DNA of 64,000 nt, taken from an uncultured Oscillospiraceae bacterium. GTDB lineage: Bacteria; Bacillota; Clostridia; Oscillospirales; Acutalibacteraceae. This document shows positions 1-7,253 of this stretch, piece by piece. The translations under genes were made by a program, and so were the position numbers. Under the pieces are notes generated by a model. That model was given only the letters and a program-made list of their open reading frames with translations. It did not search any database and had not been told where the DNA came from. The DNA is taken from positions 186,001 to 250,000 of the forward strand of contig URQB01000001.1 of the NCBI GenBank assembly GCA_900549825.1. Direction: 5' to 3'. Each line of letters starts with the position of its first letter. The stretch's first letter is position 1.

Positions 1-769
1 TATCCGCGCCCTCCAGAAGCCAGTGCGTCAGCATCCGCTGGCGTGCGCGGGTATTCAGGTCGAGCAGCCGAAGCCGGTCGTTGGCGGCAAGCACCACGTC
101 CGGGTCCGCCGCGGCAAAAGCGCCGGCACGCTGCCCGTTTGCAAGCAGAATCCGCACCGCATCCGTCAAATAGTATTCTTGACGGGCGTTTTCATTGGTG
201 ATCAGGCCCAATACCTCGAGCAGCCTGTCGCACTGGAACCAGCATGCGCCGGAGTTGATCTCACAAATCTGCCGGATCGTCTCGTTGGCATCCCGGTCTT
301 CGATAATGCGGGTAAAGGCCCCGTCCGCAGCGCGGACGATGCGTCCGTAGCCAGCGGGGTCTTCCACGCAGGCGGAGATGACGGTGATCGCGTTCCCGGC
401 GCGTTTGTGCTCCTCAAAAGCGGCACGGATCGTTTCACTGTCCATCAAAGGAGTGTCGCCGTTGAGGATCAGTACGTCCCCGCCGCGAAAGCGTTCCAGA
501 AAAGCACGCGCCTGCAATACGGCGTGGCCTGTGCCAAGCTGCTCCTGCTGGAGCACGGTTTCGCTCCGCCCCTGGAGATAGCTGGCGAGCGTTTCCCCGC
601 AGTGGCCGGTGACAGTGCACAGCGAGTAAACGCCGGCCTGTTGCACCGCGTCCAGCACCCAGTCGATCATTGGCTTGAAGAGAACCTTCGCCATGACGAG
701 CGGCCGGGCGGATTTCATCCGTTTGCCCTCGCCGGCGGCGAGGATGACTGCGCAGCGGTTGTCTTGCAT
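1..769 (-). CDS. glmU: GlmU, N-terminal uridylyltransferase part (partial)
   Basis: The minus strand encodes a protein beginning MQDNRCAVILAAGEGKRMKS, with the LAAGxGxRM nucleotide-binding signature of sugar-nucleotidyltransferases. GHCGE, QLGTGHA and LNGDTPL follow at about residues 55-110 and NSGACWF near residue 170, as in GlmU. GlmU acetylates glucosamine-1-phosphate and couples it to UTP to make UDP-GlcNAc for peptidoglycan. About 256 codons are visible. The C-terminal left-handed beta-helix acetyltransferase domain lies beyond the window edge, so the bifunctional nature is inferred. The ATG at 769 follows a GGAAAGGGG ribosome site. The gene is divergent from ppdK. No defect is seen in the visible part. 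Confidence 0.9.
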   Translation of the reverse strand, partial: MQDNRCAVILAAGEGKRMKSARPLVMAKVLFKPMIDWVLDAVQQAGVYSLCTVTGHCGETLASYLQGRSETVLQQEQLGTGHAVLQARAFLERFRGGDVLILNGDTPLMDSETIRAAFEEHKRAGNAITVISACVEDPAGYGRIVRAADGAFTRIIEDRDANETIRQICEINSGACWFQCDRLLEVLGLITNENARQEYYLTDAVRILLANGQRAGAFAAADPDVVLAANDRLRLLDLNTRARQRMLTHWLLEGAD

Positions 770-941
770 GAAGTGCGGCCCCTTTCCATTATGTAAATCT
801 CTGTTTTGATTACCCTATATTATGCCAAGATTGCTCCGGTTTTTCAAGCCCTTCGAACATTCACATTTGAAGTTGCGAAAAGGTATCTATAATATACAAA
901 ACAAGAGAACGTCAAAAACACGAATTTATCTCAATCATGCA

Positions 942-970
942 TGGAAAAATTTGTGTGTATCTGTTATAAT
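942..970 (+). promoter_or_regulatory. Promoter for ppdK with extended -10
   Basis: TGGAAA (942-947) lies 17 bp before TATAAT (965-970), which carries the TG dinucleotide of an extended -10 at 962-963. It is about 90 bp upstream of the ppdK start, in the 292-bp gap between divergent glmU and ppdK. The long leader could hold further control, but no known riboswitch is recognised. Confidence 0.55.
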
Positions 971-1061
971 ACAGGTTGACGTAAAACGGCCCCGTTTTTC
1001 ATCGAACCCGGCCGTGGTCGTGATTATTTCGCTGATATTAAATACTGGAGGATGATTTGGA

Positions 1062-3707
1062 ATGAGCCACAAGTACGTTTACCTGTTCTCTGAGGGCGAC
1101 GAGAACATGCGCGAGCTCCTCGGCGGCAAGGGTGCGAACCTTGCGCAGATGACGAGGCTCGGCATGCCCGTTCCGCAGGGCTTCACGATTTCCACGGAGG
1201 CCTGCACCCGTTATTATGACGACGGCAAAAAGATTGCGCCCGAAATCGAGGCGGAAATCTATGAATACCTTGCCAAGATGGAAGAGATCAACGGCAAGAA
1301 GTTCGGCGATCCCAAGAATCCGTTGCTTGTCTCCGTCCGCAGCGGCGCGCGCGCTTCCATGCCCGGCATGATGGATACCATCCTGAACCTCGGCCTGAAC
1401 GACGAGGTTGCCGCCGGCATGATCGCGGGGAATCCCGACCCGAAGTTTGAGCGGTTCGTCTATGACTCTTATCGCCGTTTCATCCAGATGTTCTCCGACG
1501 TTGTAATGGAAATTTCCAAGAAGACGTTTGAGGTAATCATTGATGAGATTAAGGATAAAAAGGGCGTCAAGAACGATATCGACCTCGACGTCAACGATAT
1601 GAAGGAGCTTGTAAAGCGCTTCAAGGAATATTACAAGGAGCAGAAGGGCACCGATTTCCCGATCGATCCCAAGGAGCAGATGATGGAGGCCGTCAAAGCG
1701 GTTTTCCGCTCCTGGGACAACCCCCGCGCCAATGTTTACCGCCGTATGAACGATATCCCCTATTCCTGGGGTACCGCCGTCAACGTGCAGCCCATGGTCT
1801 TCGGCAACCTCAATGAGAATTCCGGTACGGGCGTTGCCTTCACGCGCGACCCGGCCACCGGCGAAAAGGCCCTTTTCGGCGAGTATCTGATCAACGCGCA
1901 GGGCGAGGACGTCGTTGCAGGCGTGCGCACGCCCAGCAAGATCGATCAGCTCAAGCAGGATATGCCTGAGGTTTACAACCAGTTCGCTGCCATCGCGCAG
2001 AATCTGGAAAACCATTATAAAGACATGCAGGATATGGAGTTCACCATTGAAAACGGTAAACTCTACATGCTGCAGACGAGAAACGGCAAGCGCACCGCGG
2101 CTGCCGCTCTGAAGATCGCCGTCGACCTGGTCGACGAGGGTATGATCACAGAGGAAGAGGCGGTTCTCCGCGTTGACCCGAAGCAGCTCGACGCTCTGCT
2201 GCATCCGCAGTTTGACGCGAAGGCGCTCAAGGCGGCCACACCCGTGGGTACAGGCCTTGCGGCTTCTCCCGGAGCGGCCTGCGGCAAGGTCGTCTTCACG
2301 GCTGAGGATGCCAAAGAGTGGGCGGAGAAGGGGGAGAAGGTCGTCCTGGTTCGCTTGGAGACTTCTCCTGAGGATATTGAGGGTATGGCTGCTGCACAGG
2401 GTATCCTGACCGTCCGCGGCGGCATGACCTCCCATGCGGCGGTTGTTGCGCGCGGCATGGGCACCTGCTGCGTCTCCGGCTGCGGCGAGATCACGATGCA
2501 TGCGGAGGACAAATATTTCGAGCTCGGCGACAAGCAGTATCATGAGGGCGACTATCTCTCTCTTGACGGCTCTACCGGCAAGATCTACGGCGAAGCGGTG
2601 CCGACCGTAGAGGCGACCATCTCCGGCGATTTCGACCGCTTCATGAAATGGGCGGACGCTGCCCGCACCCTGAAGGTCCGTACGAACGCCGACACGCCGC
2701 GCGACACCGCACAGGCCGTGAAGTTCGGCGCGGAGGGCATCGGCCTCTGCCGTACGGAGCACATGTTCTTCGAGGGAGAGCGCATTAAGGCAATGCGCGA
2801 GATGATCGTCGCGAAGGATGTCGAGACCCGCAAGAAGGCGCTCGCGAAGATCCTTCCCTATCAGCAGGGCGACTTCGAAGAGATGTACCGTGTGCTGGAA
2901 GGCCGCCCGATGACGATCCGTTTCCTCGATCCGCCGCTGCATGAGTTCCTCCCCACCAAGGAAGAGGATATCGCGGAGATCGCCGGCGAGCTGAATATCA
3001 CAGTTGATGAGCTCAAGGCTGTCATTGCCTCCCTGCACGAATTCAACCCGATGATGGGCCATCGCGGCTGCCGCCTGGCCGTCACCTATCCGGAAATTGC
3101 CGAGATGCAGACGACCGCCGTCATCAACGCAGCCATCACCGTCAATAAGGAGCATCCGGAATATAAGATCGTCCCCGAGATCATGATCCCGCTGGTCGGC
3201 GAGGTCAAGGAGCTCAAGTATGTCAAGGATTTTGTCACCGCTACGGCAGACAAGCTGATCGCGGACGCTGGCGTTGAGATGACCTACAAAGTGGGCACGA
3301 TGATCGAGATCCCGCGCGCGGCGCTGACGGCGGACGAGGTCGCCAAGGAGGCCGAGTTCTTCTCCTTCGGCACAAATGACCTTACTCAGATGACCTTCGG
3401 CTTCAGCCGCGACGATGCAGGCAAGTTCCTCGACGCGTACTATGACGCGAAGATCTACGAGTCCGATCCGTTTGCCAGGCTTGACCAGACCGGCGTTGGC
3501 AGGCTCGTGAAGATGGCTGCCGACCTTGGCCGCCAGACCCGCCCCGACATTAAGCTGGGCATCTGCGGCGAGCACGGCGGCGACCCGAGCTCTGTCGAGT
3601 TCTGCCACAATATTGGCCTGAACTATGTTTCCTGCTCTCCGTTCCGCGTGCCGATTGCACGCCTTGCGGCGGCACAGGCTGCTATTAACGAAAGTAGGAA
3701 AAAGTAA
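1062..3707 (+). CDS. ppdK: Pyruvate, phosphate dikinase
   Basis: This 881-residue protein has the full length and order of clostridial PPDK. The N-terminal ATP-grasp region starts with LLGGKGANLAQM and PVPQGFTIST. The central phosphohistidine domain has GGMTSHAAVVARGMG with the swivelling His at residue 458. The C-terminal PEP/pyruvate barrel has GLCRTEHMF, the NDLTQMT motif and GICGEHGGD with the catalytic Cys at 835. The enzyme interconverts pyruvate+ATP+Pi and PEP+AMP+PPi; in anaerobes it often works with PPi-dependent glycolysis. The ATG at 1062 has GGAGGATG just upstream. It appears monocistronic. Family assignment is secure; metabolic direction is not visible. Confidence 0.98.
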   Translation: MSHKYVYLFSEGDENMRELLGGKGANLAQMTRLGMPVPQGFTISTEACTRYYDDGKKIAPEIEAEIYEYLAKMEEINGKKFGDPKNPLLVSVRSGARASMPGMMDTILNLGLNDEVAAGMIAGNPDPKFERFVYDSYRRFIQMFSDVVMEISKKTFEVIIDEIKDKKGVKNDIDLDVNDMKELVKRFKEYYKEQKGTDFPIDPKEQMMEAVKAVFRSWDNPRANVYRRMNDIPYSWGTAVNVQPMVFGNLNENSGTGVAFTRDPATGEKALFGEYLINAQGEDVVAGVRTPSKIDQLKQDMPEVYNQFAAIAQNLENHYKDMQDMEFTIENGKLYMLQTRNGKRTAAAALKIAVDLVDEGMITEEEAVLRVDPKQLDALLHPQFDAKALKAATPVGTGLAASPGAACGKVVFTAEDAKEWAEKGEKVVLVRLETSPEDIEGMAAAQGILTVRGGMTSHAAVVARGMGTCCVSGCGEITMHAEDKYFELGDKQYHEGDYLSLDGSTGKIYGEAVPTVEATISGDFDRFMKWADAARTLKVRTNADTPRDTAQAVKFGAEGIGLCRTEHMFFEGERIKAMREMIVAKDVETRKKALAKILPYQQGDFEEMYRVLEGRPMTIRFLDPPLHEFLPTKEEDIAEIAGELNITVDELKAVIASLHEFNPMMGHRGCRLAVTYPEIAEMQTTAVINAAITVNKEHPEYKIVPEIMIPLVGEVKELKYVKDFVTATADKLIADAGVEMTYKVGTMIEIPRAALTADEVAKEAEFFSFGTNDLTQMTFGFSRDDAGKFLDAYYDAKIYESDPFARLDQTGVGRLVKMAADLGRQTRPDIKLGICGEHGGDPSSVEFCHNIGLNYVSCSPFRVPIARLAAAQAAINESRKK

Positions 3708-3710
3708 TTT

Positions 3711-3828
3711 TGTTAAGGTACAAGAGTTTTCAATAGATTTAGGCGAAGCCAAAGCCTGTCTCCATGCATATGCAACAAGGCACGGAAGCAATAAGTGGGA
3801 AGACTTGGATATCTCAGTATTCATCTAA
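3711..3828 (+). pseudogene. Short protein-like fragment of unknown origin
   Basis: After ppdK a frame reads VKVQEFSIDLGEAK and continues to WEDLDISVFI before a TAA at 3826-3828. Its composition is protein-like and more AT-rich than ppdK, but no plausible start codon with a ribosome site is present. It is best seen as the 3' end of a lost gene. I do not recognise the family. Confidence 0.25.
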
Positions 3829-3843
3829 CCGCATTGAGTAACT

Positions 3844-3882
3844 AAAAAGAGCACTGGTATGAAAGCATCAGTGCTCTTTTTT
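3844..3882 (+). terminator. Rho-independent terminator
   Basis: The arms AAAAAGAGCACTG (3844-3856) and CAGTGCTCTTTTT (3869-3881) pair perfectly around a 12-nt loop and run into a T tract. It ends the ppdK transcript and may also work in the opposite direction. Confidence 0.85.
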
Positions 3883-3908
3883 ATTTATGTTTATGTAAAA
3901 ATAAAGCA

Positions 3909-3937
3909 TTGACATTTTACATTATATGTAATATAAT
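3909..3937 (+). promoter_or_regulatory. Consensus sigma-A promoter with palindrome in the spacer
   Basis: TTGACA (3909-3914) and TATAAT (3932-3937) are perfect consensus boxes separated by 17 bp. The spacer holds a perfect 6-3-6 palindrome, TTACAT-TAT-ATGTAA (3917-3931). A repressor bound there would block RNA polymerase. It is 79 bp upstream of the secreted protein at 4016. Confidence 0.8.
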
Positions 3938-4015
3938 CTAAATAAATCAATGGTATAAATTACCTTGACTTATTCTTGCCCTAGCCAGAAAGCAAATTTA
4001 AAGGAGGAAAGAAAA

Positions 4016-4555
4016 ATGAAACATCTCAGGCACTCCCGAAAATTGGTCGCACTCTTTTGTCTTATTTTTGTGCTTAGTCAGGCGTTATTATCATCAGCAT
4101 CAGCCAGCACAACTTACCAGACTTGGCGGAACAAATCCTCCACTACCCGTGTTTATAGCACCGTAGCCGCTTGTAAAGCACAGGGGAGTAATTATATTGG
4201 CTCCTTGTTTGCCAATGATACAGCCTATCAAGTTGGTATTTACGATGGTTGCTATATTGTAATGTATCCTATTGAACCGCATTATGGAAGCCAAGCCAGC
4301 AACTATAAAGTAGGATTCGTTAACTACAGCGGTGGTGTTACCAATCCGTACTGGAACCCCACCACATACCGTAATGGTTCTACGAGAGAGTATGTTTATA
4401 GTACCGTAGATAACGCCTCGAACAGAACCAATTCCATTGGATACTTAAATCCTTGGGAGACTTGTACCCGGGTGGCAGGAATTTATGAGTACACAGTCGT
4501 TCTTTACACCGCTGGCAACACAAAAAAGGTTGGTTTCGTAAACTATCACGGTTAA
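4016..4555 (+). CDS. Secreted protein with two SH3-like repeats
   Basis: This is a 179-residue protein of unrecognised family. The ATG at 4016 follows AAAGGAGGAAAGAAAA; an upstream in-frame ATG at 3965 has no ribosome site. Residues 1-31 form a signal peptide: basic start, a hydrophobic core LVALFCLIFVLSQALL, and an ASA-type cleavage site. The mature part appears to be an internal duplication. Both halves hold a VYSTV motif and end in KVGFVNYSG or KVGFVNYHG, each rich in Tyr and Gly and suggestive of SH3-like folds. Base composition is AT-rich compared with ppdK, hinting at transfer. A wall-binding or toxin/immunity-type secreted role is possible but not shown. Confidence 0.75.
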   Translation: MKHLRHSRKLVALFCLIFVLSQALLSSASASTTYQTWRNKSSTTRVYSTVAACKAQGSNYIGSLFANDTAYQVGIYDGCYIVMYPIEPHYGSQASNYKVGFVNYSGGVTNPYWNPTTYRNGSTREYVYSTVDNASNRTNSIGYLNPWETCTRVAGIYEYTVVLYTAGNTKKVGFVNYHG

Positions 4556-4566
4556 TTCCTTTTGAT

Positions 4567-4612
4567 AAATAACCACCTCTGCAGCAGATGAGCTGTGGAG
4601 GTGGTTATTTTA
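4567..4612 (+). terminator. Strong terminator
   Basis: AATAACCACCTC and GAGGTGGTTATT form a long stem closed by GCAG/CTG pairs, with TTTT after it. It lies 12 bp past the secreted protein stop. Confidence 0.85.
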
Positions 4613-4881
4613 TGCCCGAAGAGACTCTATTTATAAAATGCGACCGAGATAAGCCGGCTTTAAATAAAGTAATATTTCTTCGAAATATCAGACCCATTTT
4701 GTCCCGAGGTTTCGAAGATGTATTTTTGTATATTACACAGTGCAAAAATACTATTTTTGAAGGTGAATTAATAAATTCAGATCGATTGAAACATATATAC
4801 ACATCAAAAAGTATACTATCTGTGGCGAGTGAAAAGATCACTGTTTTTAGTCCAGTTAATCAATTAGGGGGGTTCAATTGA
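4612..4881 (+). CDS. Hypothetical small protein, doubtful
   Basis: An 89-codon AT-rich frame starts at ATG 4612 inside the tail of the preceding terminator. There is no ribosome site. Sequence such as CDRDKPALNKVIFLRNIRPIL is protein-like but not recognised. It lies between the secreted-protein gene and the GP88/ABC-F scars and may itself be debris. Confidence 0.25.
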   Translation: MPEETLFIKCDRDKPALNKVIFLRNIRPILSRGFEDVFLYITQCKNTIFEGELINSDRLKHIYTSKSILSVASEKITVFSPVNQLGGFN

Positions 4882-4906
4882 TTTACAAGCAGGTTGTGAG
4901 ACTGCT

Positions 4907-5080
4907 ATGAATATCAAGATCAGTACAGGCGCCGCAAAGATGGGGAGCATCCCCAGTATCTCGCTCCCAGCAGGGCTTACTTGCCGCAGCGACTGCGAAT
5001 GCAATAAGAAATGTTATGCGAAACGGCTTAAGAGGCTGCGGCCACCTGTAAGAAAGGCATGCCGCAATCATAGGGGATAA
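4907..5080 (+). pseudogene. Truncated GP88-like protein, N-terminal part
   Basis: The frame begins MNIKISTGAAKMGSIPSISL and continues with LTCRSDCECNKKCYAKRL. The pattern K(I/L)S.G..KMG.IPS.SLP followed by clustered Cys ending KKCYA is that of GP88-type phage and mobile-element proteins, which are normally several hundred residues long. Only about 40 residues match. The frame then runs into ABC-F sequence in another frame and stops at 5078-5080. This is a deletion junction, not an intact gene. Confidence 0.6.
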
Positions 5081-5548
5081 CGGAACGGGCAAGGCGACGC
5101 TTCTGCGGGCAATCTGGAAGAAGCTGAGCAAGCGCACAGATATCCGGGCGGGCTATCTGCCGCAGGATTACTGCTCCCTTCCGGACGGAGATAAGACGCC
5201 GGTTGAGAGCGTCCGGGACGGCGGCAAGCGAACTGCCCTCACCCTGGCGCGCACCCGGCTCGGGAGCATGCAATTCACCCCGGATGAGATGGAGCAGACC
5301 GTCCGCGCGCTCAGCGGCGGGCAGCAGGCAAAGCTATGCCTGCTCAAGCTCCTGCTGGGCGGCTGCGATGTGCTCCTGCTTGACGAGCCGGCGCGCAATT
5401 TAAGCCCGCCGACCCATTCATCCGGGAGGCGCAGCGCAACTGCGTCGGTGCACTCTTATACGTGACGCATGACTGGAAGCTGATCACAGAGGTTTGCACG
5501 CAGGTTTACCGGCTGGCGGAGCATGGGCTGGAGAAGCAGAGTCTATAG
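5061..5548 (+). pseudogene. Degenerate ABC-F ATPase fragment
   Basis: A frame from 5061 encodes AAIIGDNGTGKATLLRAI (Walker A, normally GKST), then RAGYLPQDY, then the signature LSGGQQAKLCLLKLLL and Walker B VLLLDEPARNL, where ABC-F proteins have DEPTNHL. The frame shifts near 5405-5425 and continues as ALLYVTHDWKLI (the THD switch motif) to TAG at 5548. Only the second ATPase cassette remains and its 5' end is joined to the GP88 fragment. ABC-F proteins act on ribosomes and some give antibiotic resistance; this copy is broken. Confidence 0.75.
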
Positions 5549-5644
5549 ACAGAACGCAGGGAAAGGGGCTTTTTTGTGGACAGACGGCCCAAAATCATAC
5601 AGATGTCCGATTTGGTTTCAATTCGTTCACGATGCTGTTATTTC

Positions 5645-5761
5645 TTTGTAACCAATTCTTGAAAAAATTACGATTTGTAACCATTGGCATCTAAGCGTTA
5701 CAAAACTGTACCGATCTGTAATCAAAATCGTGTTTATTTTCCCGCAGTTCCATCCTATAAT
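5645..5761 (+). promoter_or_regulatory. Promoter of the 43-aa peptide with repeated GTAAC sites
   Basis: TATAAT lies at 5756-5761. Upstream are two direct copies of TTTGTAACCA (5645-5654, 5674-5683; 29 bp apart) and one inverted copy GCGTTACAAA (5695-5704). The same core TTTGTAACG and an inverted GCGTTAC lie in the promoter of the XRE regulator at 7012-7051. These look like operators shared by both genes. Confidence 0.5.
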
Positions 5762-5796
5762 AAAAACAAGATTAAACGATAAAGGAGCGGAGCTAC

Positions 5797-5928
5797 ATGA
5801 AAGCTTATATTCAAAGCAAAAAGATGATGATTATTTCCCTGTCGATTATCGCATTCCTGTTTCTCTCAGCGATTGTCATTGCTCTGCTTTTCAATGATGT
5901 CACGCCGGCCGCCATGCTGGCCGTTTAA
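5797..5928 (+). CDS. 43-residue single-span membrane peptide
   Basis: ATG 5797 follows AAAGGAGCGGAGCTAC. The product starts MKAYIQSKKMMI, has one hydrophobic span of about 20 residues (ISLSIIAFLFLSAIVIALLF), and ends NDVTPAAMLAV. It has a good promoter and a downstream terminator, so it is probably expressed despite its size. Family unknown. A membrane-active or regulatory peptide would fit the short length. Shared operator-like motifs suggest control by the XRE protein encoded at 6692-7000. Confidence 0.65.
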   Translation: MKAYIQSKKMMIISLSIIAFLFLSAIVIALLFNDVTPAAMLAV

Positions 5929-5984
5929 AAGCCCACATCCGGGAGGAGCCTTTTTCTCCCGTTTCCCCTCCATATCAAAAGCGG

Positions 5985-6014
5985 CGCCGGATGAAAATCC
6001 GGCGTTGTCTTTTT
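5985..6014 (+). terminator. Terminator after the 43-aa peptide
   Basis: CGCCGGAT and ATCCGGCG pair around GAAA and are followed by TTGTCTTTTTT. It lies about 57 bp after the peptide stop. Confidence 0.8.
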
Positions 6015-6100
6015 TGGACGGGTACCCGCCTGATTGCGCTAAAAAGGCCGTTTCGTAAAGCGGATAAAACCCGTTGTATATGATAAACAATTAACAATCT

Positions 6101-6187
6101 TTCTCCACATTTTGCGTTTTCCGGCCAATCCACCTTGTTCCCAAAAAAACGGCCCGGTTATCCACACTTTCCACCGAGTTTTCCACA
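6101..6187 (+). promoter_or_regulatory. Cluster of DnaA-box-like sites
   Basis: Three same-strand sites resemble the DnaA box: TTCTCCACA (6101-6109), a perfect TTATCCACA (6158-6166) and TTTTCCACA (6179-6187). The last two are 21 bp apart, two helical turns. An AT-rich stretch (6080-6100) precedes them. They fill the otherwise empty gap 5929-6324 upstream of the small gene at 6325. This may be a DnaA-controlled promoter or a titration site. No dnaA or dnaN lies nearby. Confidence 0.45.
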
Positions 6188-6324
6188 CTTTTGCACCGGT
6201 TTTCAACTATACAAGTCGTATAAAGCAGCAATTGCCAGTCTTTTTTCCACCCTCTGCCGTATAAAGGTTCTGCCGTCTGACCAAAATAGGACAGGAACAG
6301 AATCGAAAAAAGGGAGGATGCGCC

Positions 6325-6585
6325 ATGATTAAAGGGGTCAACCGCCAGGTTGTAGAGGTGAGCGACACGGGCAGCGAATACTTTGAGCGGATTTTATTTA
6401 TTGTAAAGCCGGAATATGCGATGGTCAGTGAAGGGAAGGTCCGGGAACGGGTAGAGCAGATCGCGCAGGCCACGGGCGCACCTCCCCCCACAAAAGCGAA
6501 GCGCAAGCCTCTGCTTTCCGCCGCCAAGCTGACTGCCGCGGCGAGCGCCGGCGCCGCCATCGCCACGCTGATCGCGCATTTGTGA
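6325..6585 (+). CDS. Conserved hypothetical small protein
   Basis: This 86-residue protein starts MIKGVNRQVVEVSDTGSEYF after GGGAGGATGCGCC. The N-terminal half (to about residue 45) contains FERILFIVKPEYA and looks like a compact alpha/beta unit. The middle is Pro/Lys-rich, and an Ala-rich hydrophobic tail (KLTAAASAGAAIATLIAHL) could associate with membrane. It resembles small uncharacterised proteins that I recall from Oscillospiraceae genomes; no function is known to me. The DnaA-box cluster lies directly upstream. Confidence 0.7.
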   Translation: MIKGVNRQVVEVSDTGSEYFERILFIVKPEYAMVSEGKVRERVEQIAQATGAPPPTKAKRKPLLSAAKLTAAASAGAAIATLIAHL

Positions 6586-6626
6586 AGGAGCCGGCCGGCC
6601 TGACGGGCCCGGCCTTTTATAGGTAT

Positions 6627-6676
6627 AAAAACACGCCGCGAAGATCAGGCAAGCATCTTTCGCAGCGTGTTTTTTC
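6627..6676. terminator. Bidirectional terminator
   Basis: AAAACACGCCGCGAAGAT (6628-6645) pairs with ATCTTTCGCAGCGTGTTTT (6655-6673) with one mismatch. There are T tracts on both sides, between the convergent small gene and the XRE regulator. Confidence 0.8.
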
Positions 6677-6691
6677 TATTTTGAATCACAG

Positions 6692-7000
6692 CTATTTCAT
6701 ATGGCTGATGAGCTGTAACAAAAGTTGTTTTTCCTCTGCCGAGAGGGTCATCCATTGCTCCAGGAGCTGTGTCTGATCCGGCGTCAGCACGGAAAAGGTT
6801 TCCCCCTCCGCGAAGAACTGCGCAAGGGTCAGATCAAACGCGGCACAGATTTTTTCCAGGGAGGCGATAGATGGTGTCATCTCTTTGCGGTACCAGGAGG
6901 AAATTGTAGATTGCGGAAGGCCTGAGCGGACAGAGAGCTCGTATTCCGTCCATCCATGTGCTAGCCGGTATTTTGTAATGGTCTCCAGAACACGCGCCAT
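6692..7000 (-). CDS. XRE-family transcriptional regulator
   Basis: This 102-residue protein has a typical helix-turn-helix at residues 8-60: HGWTEYELSVRSGLPQSTIS, then WYRKEMTPSIASLEKICAAF and DLTLAQFF. The remainder (LTPDQTQLLEQWMTLSAEEK) is a helical tail of the kind often used for dimerisation. Its own promoter region holds TTTGTAACG and inverted GCGTTAC motifs that recur upstream of the 43-residue peptide. Autoregulation plus control of the peptide gene is therefore inferred. The ligand or trigger is unknown. Confidence 0.88.
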   Translation of the reverse strand: MARVLETITKYRLAHGWTEYELSVRSGLPQSTISSWYRKEMTPSIASLEKICAAFDLTLAQFFAEGETFSVLTPDQTQLLEQWMTLSAEEKQLLLQLISHMK

Positions 7001-7011
7001 ACAATCACCAC

Positions 7012-7051
7012 TTTGTAACGTTTCGTTTATTGTAGTACGATAAAGCGTTAC
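7012..7051 (-). promoter_or_regulatory. Putative XRE operator pair
   Basis: TTTGTAACG (7012-7020) and AGCGTTAC (7044-7051) face each other about 24 bp apart, directly upstream of the regulator start. They match the repeated sites at 5645-5704. Confidence 0.45.
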
Positions 7052-7189
7052 TTTTAACCATTATTATCGTATATTAATTGCGATAATATTCACATCAATG
7101 GTAATATTAAGATTCTTGATCGCTTTATGACTGTATGGTATTTGAAGACGATTGCAGCGGATCCATTCCCCGTTCCAGCTGAATATATT

Positions 7190-7227
7190 GCAAAAACTGC
7201 CGTGGAACAAAACATTCCACAGCAGTT
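7190..7227 (-). terminator. Terminator of the ABC importer operon
   Basis: AACTGCCGTGGAA (7195-7207) pairs with TTCCACAGCAGTT (7215-7227). On the minus strand the stem is followed by TTTTT. It lies 27 bp past the ATPase stop. The rest of 7052-7189 shows no gene. Confidence 0.8.
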
Positions 7228-7253
7228 CCCTTTTGAGCAATTACACGTATCAT

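Noticed and set aside
1038..3824. A 928-codon open frame antisense to ppdK
   Set aside because: It mirrors ppdK codon by codon, has no ribosome site and a low-quality composition; it arises from the strong codon bias of ppdK.
6101..6187. Calling this site the chromosomal origin
   Set aside because: Only three boxes, no dnaA, dnaN or clear unwinding element; the evidence supports a DnaA-box cluster only.
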